Assembly: GCF_012489685.1 (NCBI RefSeq)
Contig: NC_080043.1
Span: forward strand, 47,817,127 to 47,881,126
DNA length: 64,000 nucleotides
Direction: 5' to 3'
Source: Lotus japonicus
Taxonomy: Eukaryota > Streptophyta > Magnoliopsida > Fabales > Fabaceae
Shown: piece by piece, positions 12,301 through 22,926 of the stretch
Position numbering within the stretch: position 1 is the stretch's first letter
Layout: each line of letters begins with the position of its first letter
Translations under genes and position numbers: made by a program
Notes under the pieces: model-generated
Told to the model about the DNA's origin: nothing
The model's database searches: none
Seen by the model: the letters and a program-made list of their open reading frames with translations, nothing else

Positions 12301-13217
12301 GTTTAAACTTCCCCTTTGGTTTCACCACCTTTGGTGTAACCTTTTCTGGAATGACAGTGCCAGCGGGAACGAAATGTTTATGCAAGGGTTCGCGTTTGGA
12401 CTGAATTGACTCATCTTTCATGGATTGAAGGTAGCCAAGGCCACTGTTCCCATTTCTGCTCATGCCATAGATCATTGAAGCCATAAGACTTCTGTCTATG
12501 CCCTTTGCAAGGAACTTTTGAAACGCTTTCTCATATTTTGTCTCATACTTAACATCAGATGATGCAAGTTGATCTTCTAACACATCATTTTTAGCACGAA
12601 GAACAGCATTGTCATTGACAAGAATATAGTTTTCATCCATGAGTTCAGAGACTGACTTCTCATGAACTTCTGAAGAACTGGTTTTAGCAGCATACTTCTT
12701 TTTAAGCTCTTTATGCTTATTTAGCAAAATATCATGTTTCTTCATTATTTCAGATAAAGCAGTTCTTAGCTCAGATAGAGAAAAGTCAGAGAATACCTCA
12801 TCATCATTCTCAGAGTCTAAATCATCTTCTGAAGCTTCAGCATCTCTGCTAGTGGTAGCCATTAGAGCCTCCACAGCTTCATCTTCTTCTGACTCAGCTT
12901 CTTCTGAATCAGTTGCATCAAAGGTTATGAGGGCTTTCTTCTTGAAGACTTTTCTAGGTCTCTTGTCCTTCTTAAGCTTGGGACAGTCACTCTTGTAGTG
13001 CCCAGATTCCTTGCACTCGAAGCAAGTGACTTCCTTTCCAGATGATTTCTTCTGACCAGATGAAGATTCATATCTTCCTGAACTTTTCTTTGGTCCTTTG
13101 CCTTTGCTATGTCTGTTCTTCCAGAGTTTGCTTAACCTCTTTGTGAAAAGAGATAGCTCTTCATCATCAGACGCGTCTGATAGCTCTTCAGATGAATTTT
13201 CCTCTTCTGCCTGATAG
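12056..13217 (-). pseudogene. Gag of copia B, C-terminal part
   Basis: Continuation of the gag frame after element C. It opens with an acidic Ser/Glu-rich segment, then a CCHC zinc knuckle ([14 protein letters not shown] near 13000), a coiled-coil region rich in Lys, Leu and Glu, and motifs [16 protein letters not shown] and WVPKAKII that match C. The frame runs on across the DNA for the protease active site in a different phase and ends at 12056. Together with 24137-24849 it forms one gag gene; the frame is continuous once C and its target duplication are removed. Gag packages the RNA and builds the particle. Confidence 0.85.
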
Positions 13218-13222
13218 GCATT
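13218..13222 (+). repeat. Target-site copy left of C (GCATT)
   Basis: The five bases before the 5' LTR of C are GCATT; the five after its 3' LTR (24137-24141) are GCTTT. One mismatch apart, they are the expected 5-bp duplication, changed since insertion. Confidence 0.65.
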
Positions 13223-14429
13223 TGTAAGATCAAGTTTTGATCTAGTAGTACAACTCTATGTTTTGATGATTACAAGTTAACCTTTTGATATGAACAATTG
13301 TGGTACTCTAACGTGTTTTTCTGAGTGTGCTATTTACAGGCTCTGACCTCAACTCAATCTCACACAAATCAGAAGCACTGTGTATAAAGAGTGACCCAAG
13401 CAACGCTTTCGCATTCACCATGTTCAACATGAACAGTGGAAAAGCTTCAGAAGTTCTGAAGTTATACAAACTCTGATGAGGACTCAGTCACTAGAAGCTC
13501 TGAAGATCCAGAAGTTCTGATAATCAAGAAACACTGAAGGTTCAGATGTTCTGATGGTGTAGAAGACTCTGAAGATCCAGAAGCTGAATAGTGGAAACTC
13601 TGAAGTCCAGAAGCAAGAAACTCTGAAGGCCATGTTCTCCCCTCTGAGTTCAGAATCAGAAGATACAATGGTCAGAGGATCTGTGCTTTCCCTCTGACTC
13701 TGATCAACCGGCTTCACAAGTTCCAATACGAAGCATTCCTCTGATCAGAAGTCTCCTAGGTTTAAAGGTCGCGTCGCTATCCAAGTACAAAAGCTACTGT
13801 ACCTTCCTGACGACCTACCTAACGTTCTCAGCCACAGCAGAAGCTGGATTTTCCAGAACTGCCCTCCAACGGTAGCATTTCCCATGCATCGCTCAACCCT
13901 AATCCTTGGAGTATATAAAGAGGCTGAAGACTGAAAGAAACATCAAGAAGCATTCACATACGCAAGACATATTCGAAAATCTTCTAAGTTTTCTTTCATC
14001 TGAAATTCATTGAGTTTACTATTAGCTTTTTAGAAGCAAATCTCTTGTAAACGATTCTTTGATAAACAGTTTGTTTAGTTCCTTTAGGAGATCAAGGTTG
14101 ATCGGATCCTAGAGAAGACTAAGAGAGTGAATCTTAGTGTGAGCTAAGTCAGTGTAATTGTTAGTCACTTGTAGGTTTCAAGTGCAGTTGTAACTCTTAC
14201 CTGATTAGTGGATTGCCTTCATTCTAAGAAGGAAGAAATCACCTTAACGGGTGGACTGGAGTAGCTTGAGTGATTTATCAAGTGAACCAGGATAAAATCC
14301 TTGTGTGCTTTTCTATCTCTTATCTTTAGCACTTAAATTCTCGAAAGATTTGTCAAAATCTTTAAGGTGGAAGTTTTATACTGAAAACGTTATTCAAACC
14401 CCCCCTTTCTACCGTTTTTCATACCTTCA
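13223..14429 (+). repeat. 5' LTR of copia C (1207 bp)
   Basis: Begins TGTAAGATCAAG and ends CATACCTTCA, immediately before the primer site. A TATA-like GAGTATATAAAGAGG lies near 13911-13925. The interior is full of AGAAGTTCTGA-type and CTCTGA words typical of SIRE LTRs. It matches 22927-24136 with very few differences, including A-to-G changes near 13430 and 13674 and a longer C-run in the 3' copy. Confidence 0.95.
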
Positions 14430-14445
14430 ATTGGTATCAGAGCGC
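14430..14445 (+). promoter_or_regulatory. Primer binding site of copia C
   Basis: ATTGGTATCAGAGC follows the LTR end directly. TGGTATCAGAGC is the usual plant site complementary to the initiator tRNA-Met 3' end. It primes minus-strand DNA. Confidence 0.9.
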
Positions 14446-14501
14446 AAGTTCTGATTACCACACCTAACAGTGTTCAGTGATCCGAGCCGGTGTGAAAAAC
14501 A

Positions 14502-16412
14502 ATGGCTGCCACCACCAGTGAAACTCAAAGAGATGGTTACAATGCAAAGCCTCCTATGTTCGACGGTCAATGGTTCGAATATTGGAAAGATAGACTGGAA
14601 AGTTTCTTTCTGGGTTTCGATGCAGATCTCTGGGATATTATTGTGGATGGCTACGAGCGTCGAGTTGATGCAGATGGCAAGAAGATCCCAAGGTCAGAGA
14701 TGACTGCAGATCAAAAGAAGCTGTACTCACAACATCACAAAGCAAGAGCAATTCTTCTAAGTGCTATTTCCTATGAAGAGTACCAGAAGATTACAGATCG
14801 TGAGTTTGCAAAAGGCATTTTCGAATCTCTGAAGATGTCTCATGAAGGAAACAAGAAAGTCAAAGAATCAAAGGCATTGTCTTTGATCCAAAAGTATGAA
14901 TCCTTCATCATGGAGCCAAATGAGTCCATTGAAGAAATGTTCTCCAGATTTCAGTTGCTTGTAGCTGGCATACGACCTCTCAACAAGAGCTACACAACAA
15001 AAGATCATGTCATAAGGGTCATCAGGTGCCTTCCTGAAAGTTGGATGCCTTTGGTGACTTCAATAGAGCTCACGAGAGACGTTGAGAATATGAGTTTAGA
15101 AGAACTCATCAGCATTTTGAAATGCCATGAGCTGAAGCGCTCAGAGATGCAAGATCTGAGGAAAAAGTCCATAGCCTTGAAATCCAAATCTGAAAAGGCT
15201 AAGGTTGAGAAGTCAAAGGCTCTTCAAGCTGAAGAAGAGGAATCTGAAGAAGCATCAGAAGATTCTGATGAAGATGAGCTGACTCTGATCTCCAAGAGAC
15301 TCAACCGCATCTGGAAGCACAGGCAGAGAAAGTTCAAAGGCTCTGGAAAGGCAAAAGGAAAGTATGAGTCCTCAGGCCAGAATAAGTCTTCAATCAAGGA
15401 AGTCACATGTTTTGAGTGCAAAGAATCTGGGCACTACAAAAGTGATTGTCCAAAGTTGAAGAAAGACAAGAAGCCAAAGAAGCACTTCAAGACGAAGAAG
15501 AGTCTGATGGTGACATTTGATGAATCAGAGTCAGAGGATGTTGACTCTGATGGTGAAATCCAAGGACTCATGGCAATTGTCAAAGACAAGGAAGCAGAGT
15601 CAAAGGAAGCTGTTGACTCTGACTCAGAATCAGAAGGAGATCCTAACTCAGACGTTGAAAACGAGGTATTCGCTTCTTTCTCTACCTCTGAACTGAAACA
15701 TGCATTGTCTGATATTATGGATAAGTATAACTCCTTATTGTCTAAGCATAAGAAGCTGAAAAAGAACTTATCTGCTGTTTCCAAGACTCCTTCTGAACAT
15801 GAGAAAATTATTTCTGATTTGAAAAATGATAATCATGCTTTGATCAATTCTAACTCTGTGCTTAAGAACCAGATTGCTAAGTTAGAAGAAATTGTTGCCT
15901 GTGATGCTTCTGATTGTAGAAATGAATCTAAGTATGAAAAGTCTTTTCAAAGATTCCTAGCTAAAAGCGTGGATAGAAGCTTAATGGCTTCAATGATCTA
16001 TGGCGTAAGCAGAAATGGAATGCATGGCATTGGCTATTCTAAACCAATTAGAAATGAGCCCTCTGTGTCTAAAGCTAAATCCTTGTATGAATGCTTTGTT
16101 CCCTCTGGTACCATATTGCCTGATCCTGTACCTGTTAAAGTTGCTAAACATCCTCTTAAAAAGGGATCTTTCTCTATGACTAAATATCATGCAAATATTC
16201 CTTTAAAATATCATGTTGAGACACCCAAGGTGATCAGAACCTCTGGGGTAACTAACAAGAGAGGACCCAGAAAGTGGGTACCTAAGGACAAGATTATCTA
16301 TGTTGCAGATATCCTTGATAGCTCCACTGAAACACCAATCATGGTATCTGGACAGTGGATGCTCGCGTCACATGACGGGAGAAAGGCGTATGTTCCGAGA
16401 GCTAAAACTTAA
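14502..16412 (+). CDS. Gag of copia C
   Basis: 636 residues from an ATG in good context (AACAATGGCTGCC), 57 bp after the primer site. The N-terminal copia gag domain has [12 protein letters not shown] near residue 20 and the [14 protein letters not shown] segment near 197. A CCHC zinc knuckle follows (C303, C306, H311, C316), then a Ser/Asp/Glu-rich linker, a coiled coil around 385-460 and the conserved [13 protein letters not shown] segment. The last residues read across the protease active-site DNA in the wrong frame ([11 protein letters not shown]), as in B. It forms the particle and binds RNA, and appears intact. Confidence 0.9.
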   Translation: MAATTSETQRDGYNAKPPMFDGQWFEYWKDRLESFFLGFDADLWDIIVDGYERRVDADGKKIPRSEMTADQKKLYSQHHKARAILLSAISYEEYQKITDREFAKGIFESLKMSHEGNKKVKESKALSLIQKYESFIMEPNESIEEMFSRFQLLVAGIRPLNKSYTTKDHVIRVIRCLPESWMPLVTSIELTRDVENMSLEELISILKCHELKRSEMQDLRKKSIALKSKSEKAKVEKSKALQAEEEESEEASEDSDEDELTLISKRLNRIWKHRQRKFKGSGKAKGKYESSGQNKSSIKEVTCFECKESGHYKSDCPKLKKDKKPKKHFKTKKSLMVTFDESESEDVDSDGEIQGLMAIVKDKEAESKEAVDSDSESEGDPNSDVENEVFASFSTSELKHALSDIMDKYNSLLSKHKKLKKNLSAVSKTPSEHEKIISDLKNDNHALINSNSVLKNQIAKLEEIVACDASDCRNESKYEKSFQRFLAKSVDRSLMASMIYGVSRNGMHGIGYSKPIRNEPSVSKAKSLYECFVPSGTILPDPVPVKVAKHPLKKGSFSMTKYHANIPLKYHVETPKVIRTSGVTNKRGPRKWVPKDKIIYVADILDSSTETPIMVSGQWMLASHDGRKAYVPRAKT

Positions 16413-16444
16413 GCCTGGAGGCGAAGTTGGCTTTGGTGGAAATG
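16330..16444 (+). pseudogene. Protease stub of copia C
   Basis: Overlapping the end of gag, a second frame encodes [13 protein letters not shown], the copia protease active site, and reads on to GGEVGFGGN. In B the protein continues with the rest of protease and integrase. Here it jumps straight to sequence matching B residue about 478, losing roughly 385 codons. The junction also shifts frame, so gag, protease stub and reverse transcriptase occupy three different frames. Confidence 0.85.
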
Positions 16445-18259
16445 AAAAGGCTTGACTCTGACCAGTCAAAGCTAGTTGAAAAGTTTGCAGATTTAAGCAT
16501 TAATGTTTCTGACAAAGGCAAAGCTCCAGAGGAAGATGAGCCAGAGGAAGATGAACCAGAGGAAGAAGCTGGTCCCTCTAACTCACAAACTCTGAAGAAG
16601 AGCAGAATCACTGCAGCTCACCCTATGGAATTGATTCTGGGCAACAAAGACGAACCAGTCAGAACCAGATCTGCCTTCAGACCCTCTGAAGAGACCTTGC
16701 TCAGTCTGAAAGGATTGGTGTCCTTAATTGAACCCAAGTCCATAGATGAAGCTCTTCAGGACAAGGATTGGATTCTGGCCATGGAAGAAGAACTGAATCA
16801 ATTTTCCAAGAACGATGTTTGGAGCTTAGTGAAGAAGCCTGAGAATGTCCATGTTATTGGAACGAAATGGGTATTCAGAAACAAGCTGAATGAGAAAGGA
16901 GATGTAGTCAGAAACAAGGCAAGGCTAGTTGCTCAAGGCTACAGCCAGCAGGAAGGAATAGACTACACTGAAACATTTGCTCCAGTAGCAAGACTGGAGG
17001 CTATCAGACTGTTGATCTCTTTCTCAGTAAATCACAACATAGTTCTACATCAGATGGACGTAAAGAGTGCCTTCCTAAATGGTTATATCTCAGAGGAAGT
17101 CTATGTTCATCAACCCCCAGGTTTTGAAGATGAGAAGAAACCAGACCATGTGTTCAAATTGAAGAAATCACTCTACGGTCTGAAGCAAGCTCCCAGAGCA
17201 TGGTATGAGAGACTTAGCTCATTCCTTCTGGAGAATGAGTTTGTAAGGGGTAAAGTAGATACAACTCTTTTTTGCAAGACTTATAAAGATGATATCTTAA
17301 TTGTGCAAATCTATGTTGATGATATTATATTTGGTTCTACTAATCAATCTCTATGCAAAGAATTTTCTGAGATGATGCAGGCTGAATTTGAGATGAGTAT
17401 GATGCGAGAATTAAAGTACTTTCTGGGAATACAAGTTGATCAAACACCAGAAGGAACATATATCCATCAGAGCAAGTACACTAAAGAACTTCTGAAGAAG
17501 TTCAATATGCTGGAATCTACAGTGGCCAAGACTCCAATGCATCCTACATGCATTTTGGAGAAAGAAGATAAAAGTGGGAAAGTATGTCAGAAGCTCTATC
17601 GTGGCATGATAGGTTCACTTCTATACTTAACTGCATCTAGGCCAGACATATTATTTAGTGTTCACTTATGTGCTCGTTTCCAATCAGATCCAAGGGAAAC
17701 CCACTTAACTGCTGTTAAGAGGATCCTAAGGTATCTGAAAGGCACCACTAACCTTGGCTTGATGTATAAGAAAACATCAGAGTATAAGCTTTCAGGTTAT
17801 TGTGATGCTGATTATGCTGGAGATAGAACAGAGAGAAAAAGTACTTCTGGAAATTGTCAATTTCTGGGAAGCAATCTAGTCTCATGGGCAAGCAAGAGGC
17901 AATCAACCATTGCACTATCAACTGCAGAGGCAGAATATATCTCAGCAGCAATATGCAGCACTCAGATGCTCTGGATGAAACATCAGCTGGAGGATTATCA
18001 GATCCTTGAGAGCAATATCCCAATTTATTGTGATAACACTGCTGCAATCTCATTGTGTAAGAACCCTATCTTGCATTCAAGGGCAAAGCACATTGAGGTA
18101 AAGTATCACTTTATTAGAGATTATGTACAGAAGGGCGTACTTCTTCTGAAGTTTGTTGATACTGACCATCAATGGGCAGATATCTTTACAAAGCCCTTAG
18201 CTGAGGATAGATTTAATTTTATTCTGAAAAATCTGAACATGGACTTTTGTCCAGAGTGA
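16427..18259 (+). CDS. RT-RNase H of copia C (integrase missing)
   Basis: 610-residue open frame; the true start is uncertain because the upstream junction is a deletion. After an acidic stretch come the reverse transcriptase motifs [18 protein letters not shown] and YVDD (296-299), then RNase H with CDADYAGD and the C-terminal [14 protein letters not shown]. It ends at the normal place for SIRE pol. Most of protease and all of the integrase zinc finger and catalytic core are absent. Reverse transcriptase itself looks intact, but would need a frameshift or new initiation to be made. Confidence 0.9.
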   Translation: MALVEMKRLDSDQSKLVEKFADLSINVSDKGKAPEEDEPEEDEPEEEAGPSNSQTLKKSRITAAHPMELILGNKDEPVRTRSAFRPSEETLLSLKGLVSLIEPKSIDEALQDKDWILAMEEELNQFSKNDVWSLVKKPENVHVIGTKWVFRNKLNEKGDVVRNKARLVAQGYSQQEGIDYTETFAPVARLEAIRLLISFSVNHNIVLHQMDVKSAFLNGYISEEVYVHQPPGFEDEKKPDHVFKLKKSLYGLKQAPRAWYERLSSFLLENEFVRGKVDTTLFCKTYKDDILIVQIYVDDIIFGSTNQSLCKEFSEMMQAEFEMSMMRELKYFLGIQVDQTPEGTYIHQSKYTKELLKKFNMLESTVAKTPMHPTCILEKEDKSGKVCQKLYRGMIGSLLYLTASRPDILFSVHLCARFQSDPRETHLTAVKRILRYLKGTTNLGLMYKKTSEYKLSGYCDADYAGDRTERKSTSGNCQFLGSNLVSWASKRQSTIALSTAEAEYISAAICSTQMLWMKHQLEDYQILESNIPIYCDNTAAISLCKNPILHSRAKHIEVKYHFIRDYVQKGVLLLKFVDTDHQWADIFTKPLAEDRFNFILKNLNMDFCPE

Positions 18260-18536
18260 AGATGGATCAGAACCTCTGACTATGATACTTCTTGATCAGA
18301 AGATGTCTAGTCCAGAAGGTAACTCAATCAGAGTGTGTGTGCCCACTGGTACTGACTCTGAAGCTGAGACAACAACGCGTGTGTCAGTTTTTCTGATGCA
18401 TTGTTCCTTGTGCCCGTGTGACAGTCTGTTATGATTGCGTGTAGATGTGCTTCTCTCCTGTGTGTGATTGTGTATTTTACTGTTACTATCTATCTTTAAT
18501 TTTCAACCGTTGATCTTAAAGTGCTTTTTGAATCAA

Positions 18537-18566
18537 CAACGGTTATTTGATAAAACCCACTATACA
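18537..18566 (+). promoter_or_regulatory. Promoter-like block before env-like gene (C)
   Basis: CAACGGTTATTTGATAAAAC then CCACTATACA, shared with element B (8763-8793, minus strand). It sits in the 440-bp gap between pol and env-like, about 140 bp before the env-like ATG. The rest of the gap (18260-18701) is pyrimidine-rich leader sequence with no other gene visible. Confidence 0.5.
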
Positions 18567-18701
18567 CACACGTTCTCTTTCACTTCCGGTTTTTACTCTC
18601 GCTCTCTCTGCTTTTCAAAACTGCTCCTCTCGATTTCTCTCTCGATCTTTCTTCATCTTTCAACCTTCATCTTCTACCTCAAACCTTCAACCTCTTCAAA
18701 A

Positions 18702-20927
18702 ATGGTGAGACAAACCAGAAGATCTACTGCAGATGCACCTCAGTTCCCTCACATGGTAGTTGGTCTGGCAACGGGTCAAAGGGGCCCTGAGAATCCAACT
18801 CAAGATCAAGGTCAAGCTCAAGAGCAGATTCTTCCAATTGCAGAACGGGGCTGTGCCGTTCACTGTGTTTATCCTCCTGAGGAACTCCAAGTCCTGGCAG
18901 AATGGAGATTCAACCTCGACAACTTGGCTACAAATGGGTATGATCTACGTCCTGAAGTCCAAGCTCAAGGTTGGGGAAATTACTTCAACAGACTTCGAGG
19001 ACCGGTGTATGATAGATTGGTCAAGGAATTCTGGAAGCACGCCGACTGCGATGATACTCAGGTGGTATCTCATATTCTTGGCAGAAAGATCATCATCACG
19101 GAGAAGTCCTTCGTGAACTTGCTGGGTGCAGATACTGCTTATGGGTATCGGTTCCAACTCACGGAATCGAAGCTGAAACCCAGCACCAAGGATACAATCA
19201 ACCAGGCCCTGTACACCACCTTCAAACCGGGCAAGACGAGTTACAAGGTGATGGACCTTCATCCCAAGCTCAGGATCTGGCACAAGATCCTGCTTCACTG
19301 CATAAACCAGAGACCGAAGGGCAGTTCTCCAGACTACATCAACTTCAACCAGAAGGTGATGTTGTTCTTCATCCAAGATCAGAAGAAGATCTGCCTTCCC
19401 TACTTCCTGTTCTCCTACTTGAAGGAATGCATCCGGAAGTCTCGCACCACTGCCTCCATCAAGTCTGCAATCAAATATATCCCTTTTGGGAGGCTGCTCT
19501 CAGACTTTCTCATTGAAAGCAACCTGGTGCAAGATTTGGTCAATGCTGGATGTGTAGAGGATCTGAGCACAATTGTCAGTGATGTCTTCACTGCAAACTC
19601 TCTGAAGAAGATGGGTTTGGTCCAGAAGAAGATTGCTCCTGCTCATGAAGACACATCTTCTGAGATCAGAGGTAGAAGGATGCCTCTGAATGACTACCCT
19701 CTGTGGACTCAGGCAGACAATCCTGACGCCATCAGGTGCTATGTTGAAGACCTCAGGGCTCAAGGATTCGAAATTGACCTTGATGATTTCGTCAGCAGAC
19801 TACCGCCAGCTCCAGAGTTTCCTTCTCCTCCCAAGAAGAAAGCTCAGAGGAAGATGCTACTGGACGAATCTTCTGAGGAATCCGATGTCCCTCTGGTCCA
19901 AAAGAAGAAGAGAAAGCCTGATGATGGTGATGATAGTGACAATGAGGATGGTCCTCCCAAGAAGAAGAAGAAGAAGGTCAGAATCGTGGTGAAGCCTACT
20001 CGGGTGGAACCAGCTGCTGAAGTGGTCAGAAGGACTGAACCTCCTGCCAGAGTGACTCGATCATCAGCACATCCAAGTAAGCCTGCACTTGCTTCTGATG
20101 ATGATTTGAATTTATTTGATGCACTCCCTATTTCTACCTTGCTCACACACTCCTCAAATCCCCTCACTCCTATTCCTGAATCCCAACCAGCCGCACAAAC
20201 CACCACTCCACCACATTCCCCAAGATCTTCTTTCTTTCAACCTTCCCCTACTGAAGCACCTCTTTGGAATTTGCTTCAGAATCAACCCTCTAGGTCAGAA
20301 GAACCAACCTCTCTCCTCACCATTCCGTACGACCCATTATCTTCTGAACCCATCATCCATGAACAACCAGAGCCAAACCAAACAGAACCACAACCCAGAA
20401 CGTCTGATCACTCTGTTCCCAGAGCATCAGAACGTCCTGCTGCCAGAACCACGGATACATACTCTTCAACAACCTTTACACCTGTATCCTTCCCAACCAA
20501 TGTTGCTGATTCTTCTCCCTCCAATAACTCTGAATCCATTAGAAAATTCATGGAGGTTAGAAAAGAAAAGGTGTCTACCTTAGAGGAATATTACCTTACT
20601 TGTCCAAGCCCTAGGAGATATCCTGGCCCTAGACCTGAACGTCTAGTAGACCCAGATGAACCTATCTTCGCTAATCCTATCCAAGAGGCAGACCCTTTGG
20701 CTCAACAAGCTCACCCTGTCCCTGACAAACAAGAGCCTATTCAACCAGAACCTGAACCCGAACATTCAGTGTCTAACCAATCCTCGGTTAGATCACCCCA
20801 TCCTCTGGTTGAAACTTCAGACCCTCACCTTGGAACCTCTGACCCCAATGATCAAATGATTAACATTGGTTCTCCACAAGGTGCCTCTGAAGCTCATAGC
20901 AGCAATCACCCAGCCTCTCCTCCATAA
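18702..20927 (+). CDS. Env-like protein of copia C
   Basis: 741 residues from the ATG in AAAAATGGTGAGA. This start is chosen over the upstream in-frame option because it lies just after a CT-rich leader and a shared promoter-like block. Residues about 65-290 form the plant 'putative transposon protein' type domain (NLATNGYDLR, GWGNYFNRLRGPVYDR, VVSHILGRKIII, YLKECIRKSRTT). After that come a lysine-rich nuclear-signal-like run (PPKKKKKKVR) and a long Pro/Ser/Glu-rich, probably disordered part. A frame break near 20920 separates it from its coiled-coil end (20930-21547). Its role is unknown; SIRE env-like genes are only presumed to have an envelope history. I see no clear transmembrane anchor. 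Confidence 0.8.
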   Translation: MVRQTRRSTADAPQFPHMVVGLATGQRGPENPTQDQGQAQEQILPIAERGCAVHCVYPPEELQVLAEWRFNLDNLATNGYDLRPEVQAQGWGNYFNRLRGPVYDRLVKEFWKHADCDDTQVVSHILGRKIIITEKSFVNLLGADTAYGYRFQLTESKLKPSTKDTINQALYTTFKPGKTSYKVMDLHPKLRIWHKILLHCINQRPKGSSPDYINFNQKVMLFFIQDQKKICLPYFLFSYLKECIRKSRTTASIKSAIKYIPFGRLLSDFLIESNLVQDLVNAGCVEDLSTIVSDVFTANSLKKMGLVQKKIAPAHEDTSSEIRGRRMPLNDYPLWTQADNPDAIRCYVEDLRAQGFEIDLDDFVSRLPPAPEFPSPPKKKAQRKMLLDESSEESDVPLVQKKKRKPDDGDDSDNEDGPPKKKKKKVRIVVKPTRVEPAAEVVRRTEPPARVTRSSAHPSKPALASDDDLNLFDALPISTLLTHSSNPLTPIPESQPAAQTTTPPHSPRSSFFQPSPTEAPLWNLLQNQPSRSEEPTSLLTIPYDPLSSEPIIHEQPEPNQTEPQPRTSDHSVPRASERPAARTTDTYSSTTFTPVSFPTNVADSSPSNNSESIRKFMEVRKEKVSTLEEYYLTCPSPRRYPGPRPERLVDPDEPIFANPIQEADPLAQQAHPVPDKQEPIQPEPEPEHSVSNQSSVRSPHPLVETSDPHLGTSDPNDQMINIGSPQGASEAHSSNHPASPP

Positions 20928-20929
20928 TT

Positions 20930-21547
20930 CCCTATACTCACCTCCAACCTACATCTCTCTCTGAGTGCATCAATATTTTCTATCATGAAGCCTCTTTGAG
21001 GCTCCGCAATGTGCACGGTCAGACTGACCTCAGTGAGAATGCTGAATGTGTGGCTGATGAGTGGAACAATCTGGGCACTTGGCTAGTGGCTCAAGTTCCA
21101 ATTATGATGCAGCTCCTGCATGCAGAGGGAAGTCAGAGCATTGAGGCTGCAAAGCAAAGGTTTGCTCGAAGGGTGGCTCTTCATGAACAAGAACAGAGAA
21201 ATAAGCTTCTTGAAGCTATTGAAGAAGCCTAGAGAAAGAAGGCTCAAGCAGAAGAAGCTGCACGTCTAGCAGCAGCTCAAGCTGAACAAGCCAGACTTGA
21301 GGCAGAGCGACTTGAAGCTGAGGCTGAAGCTCTTAGATGCCAAGCACTTGCACCAGTTGTGTTTACTCCTGCTGCTTCTGCTTCCATTCCAGACTCTCAA
21401 GCTGCTCAGAATGTTCCTTCCAGCTCTACTCAGACAAGCTCATCCAGACTCGACATCATGGAACAGCGTCTTGACATTCATGAATCCATGCTGATTGAGA
21501 TGAAGGACATGATGATGGAACTTCTGCGACGATCTGACAAACCTTAG
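20930..21547 (+). pseudogene. C-terminal coiled coil of the env-like gene, frameshifted
   Basis: A different frame continues the env-like protein (SECINIFYHEASLRLRNVHG, then NAECVADEWNNLGTW). A TAG at 21229-21231 interrupts it, then an Ala/Glu/Gln-rich coiled coil resumes (AEEAARLAAAQAEQARLEAE) and ends with MLIEMKDMMMELLRRSDKP. It reads as the natural C-terminus of the gene, damaged by one frameshift and one stop. Confidence 0.7.
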
Positions 21548-21699
21548 TTTTAGGATCTCTTCTTTTTCCTTCTTTTTATTTAACGTTGTTTTAATTAAAC
21601 TCTGTTTCTTTTTATTTATTTAGTCTCTTTATTCGTTTGTGATTCTATTTGCATAGCTATATATATATATTTGTGTCACATATGTTTGCAAAAATTTTT

Positions 21700-21705
21700 T
21701 TTATT
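21700..21705 (-). terminator. Poly(A) signal of the antisense gene
   Basis: AATAAA on the minus strand, 46 bp after the antisense stop codon and followed by an A/T-rich run. Spacing fits a plant 3' UTR. Confidence 0.5.
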
Positions 21706-21750
21706 CATCATAATTCTATGTTTACATCATATTTCTTTACATCATAAAAT

Positions 21751-22143
21751 CTAGAATGGAGGATCCCTCCTCATTCTTCTGCACAACTGGCGCTGCTCTG
21801 ACCTATCTTTCTCCAGACGCTCCAGTACATGCTGGATGTTGTTGAGCCTGACCTTTAGCTCATCCCTCTCCAGACTCTCTTCTGAAGTCTTGAGCTTCTC
21901 TTCCAAGATTTCTTTTTCTTCCAGCAGCTTGAGTTCAAGCCGGCTGAGTTCTTGCACCTCCTCCACGAAGGCAAGAAATTCCTTCAGGTCTCTCTCCAAC
22001 TCTGGACGCAGGTCCTCTTCCAGCAGTGTCCTTGTTAGCTCCGAGATGGTCGCTGTACCCTCTGGATGCCTGATGTTCAGGAACAAGTCCTCTTCAAAGG
22101 CCTTCTTCCTCAGCTCTTCTAGTGCTACGATGTATGATGCCAT
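21751..22143 (-). CDS. Antisense coiled-coil ORF inside copia C
   Basis: 130 residues from the ATG at 22143-22141 (MASYIVALEELRKKAFEEDL), antisense to the element, between the env-like gene and the 3' LTR. An in-frame upstream Met at 22194 is rejected because it lies against the TATA box. From about residue 45 the protein is rich in Leu, Glu and Lys in heptads, predicting a long coiled coil, and it ends in a basic RRMRRD segment. TATATAAA lies 55 bp upstream and AATAAA 46 bp downstream, so this looks like an independent transcription unit. Antisense genes are known in some plant Tat/Ogre gypsy elements; I do not recall this one in SIRE elements. Function unknown. The equivalent part of B is outside the window. 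Confidence 0.6.
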   Translation of the reverse strand: MASYIVALEELRKKAFEEDLFLNIRHPEGTATISELTRTLLEEDLRPELERDLKEFLAFVEEVQELSRLELKLLEEKEILEEKLKTSEESLERDELKVRLNNIQHVLERLEKDRSEQRQLCRRMRRDPPF

Positions 22144-22197
22144 TTTTTTCTTACTGAAAATTGTTCGAGGTGTGAAGCTTACCTCTCTCTCCAACGC

Positions 22198-22205
22198 TTT
22201 ATATA
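22198..22205 (-). promoter_or_regulatory. TATA box of the antisense gene
   Basis: Minus-strand TATATAAA within GAAGCCTATATAAAGCG. A start about 30 bp downstream would leave a 5' UTR of about 25 bases before the ATG at 22143. Confidence 0.55.
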
Positions 22206-22389
22206 GGCTTCACTTTCTCTCTGAAAGTTAATGCTCCTACGGTTTCTCGAGGTTAAGTTCTTGGTAACTGACCCTTCTCTTTACTCACTTGACCGGTGGT
22301 AAACGTTCTTCTCTTGCATTAACTCTTCCATTTATTTCGCCTAACTCTGATTCTTGCATCATTTTCTTTTTCTTTAAACTTAGACCTTC

Positions 22390-22926
22390 TCTAAGGGGGA
22401 GTACCTTGTACTTCAAGCTAAGTTTTTCACACCCCAAGCTTTTTGCTTATGACAAAAAGGGGGAGTAAACCCAGTTTTTGATGTGTAAGATGTGTTAGTG
22501 TGATTTATTTTTCTTTTGGAGATTTTAAGAGTTCTACCTTCATGACCATAGATGTGTCACTGGGCAAATACAAGGAATACATTTCACTTCTTCTGAAGTG
22601 ATTACAAGTTGACTCTGATATCCATGACTCTGATTACTTATGCGCTCTGATTATTCGATTTTCATCTATGTCATAAGTTTTTCACTCTGAACTCTTATAT
22701 TATTTAGCTCAGAATCTAGACTTTACTAACGTTTTCATCAAGTATTAGATTCAGGGGGAGCTAAGCTCAGAATCAAGCAGTGACTTGAATTCAGAATGAG
22801 CAAGATAAACTATTCACATCAGGATAAGTATTATTCTATATCTCTAAACTCTGAGTGAATTCAGTTTAATGTTTAAGAATTGTTCATCAAAAATCTTAGT
22901 TTTGTCATCATCAAAAAGGGGGAGAT
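22390..22926 (+). promoter_or_regulatory. Polypurine tract cluster before the 3' LTR of C
   Basis: Four near-identical purine tracts occur: TCTAAGGGGGAGTA near 22390, AAAAAGGGGGAGTA near 22454, TTCAGGGGGAGCT near 22751 and AAAAAGGGGGAGAT ending at 22926. The last touches the LTR and is the functional tract. The others may be extra priming sites or relics. The sequence between them is AT-rich with no gene visible. Confidence 0.6.

Noticed and set aside
18468..18701. N-terminal extension of the env-like protein as a signal peptide
   Set aside because: The upstream reading begins before the promoter-like block and its hydrophobic residues come from a CT-rich leader. The ATG at 18702 fits better, and B has no equivalent extension.
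21836..22231. 131-residue Ser/Leu-rich plus-strand reading
   Set aside because: It is the mirror of the antisense coiled-coil ORF; codon pattern, TATA box and poly(A) signal favour the minus strand.
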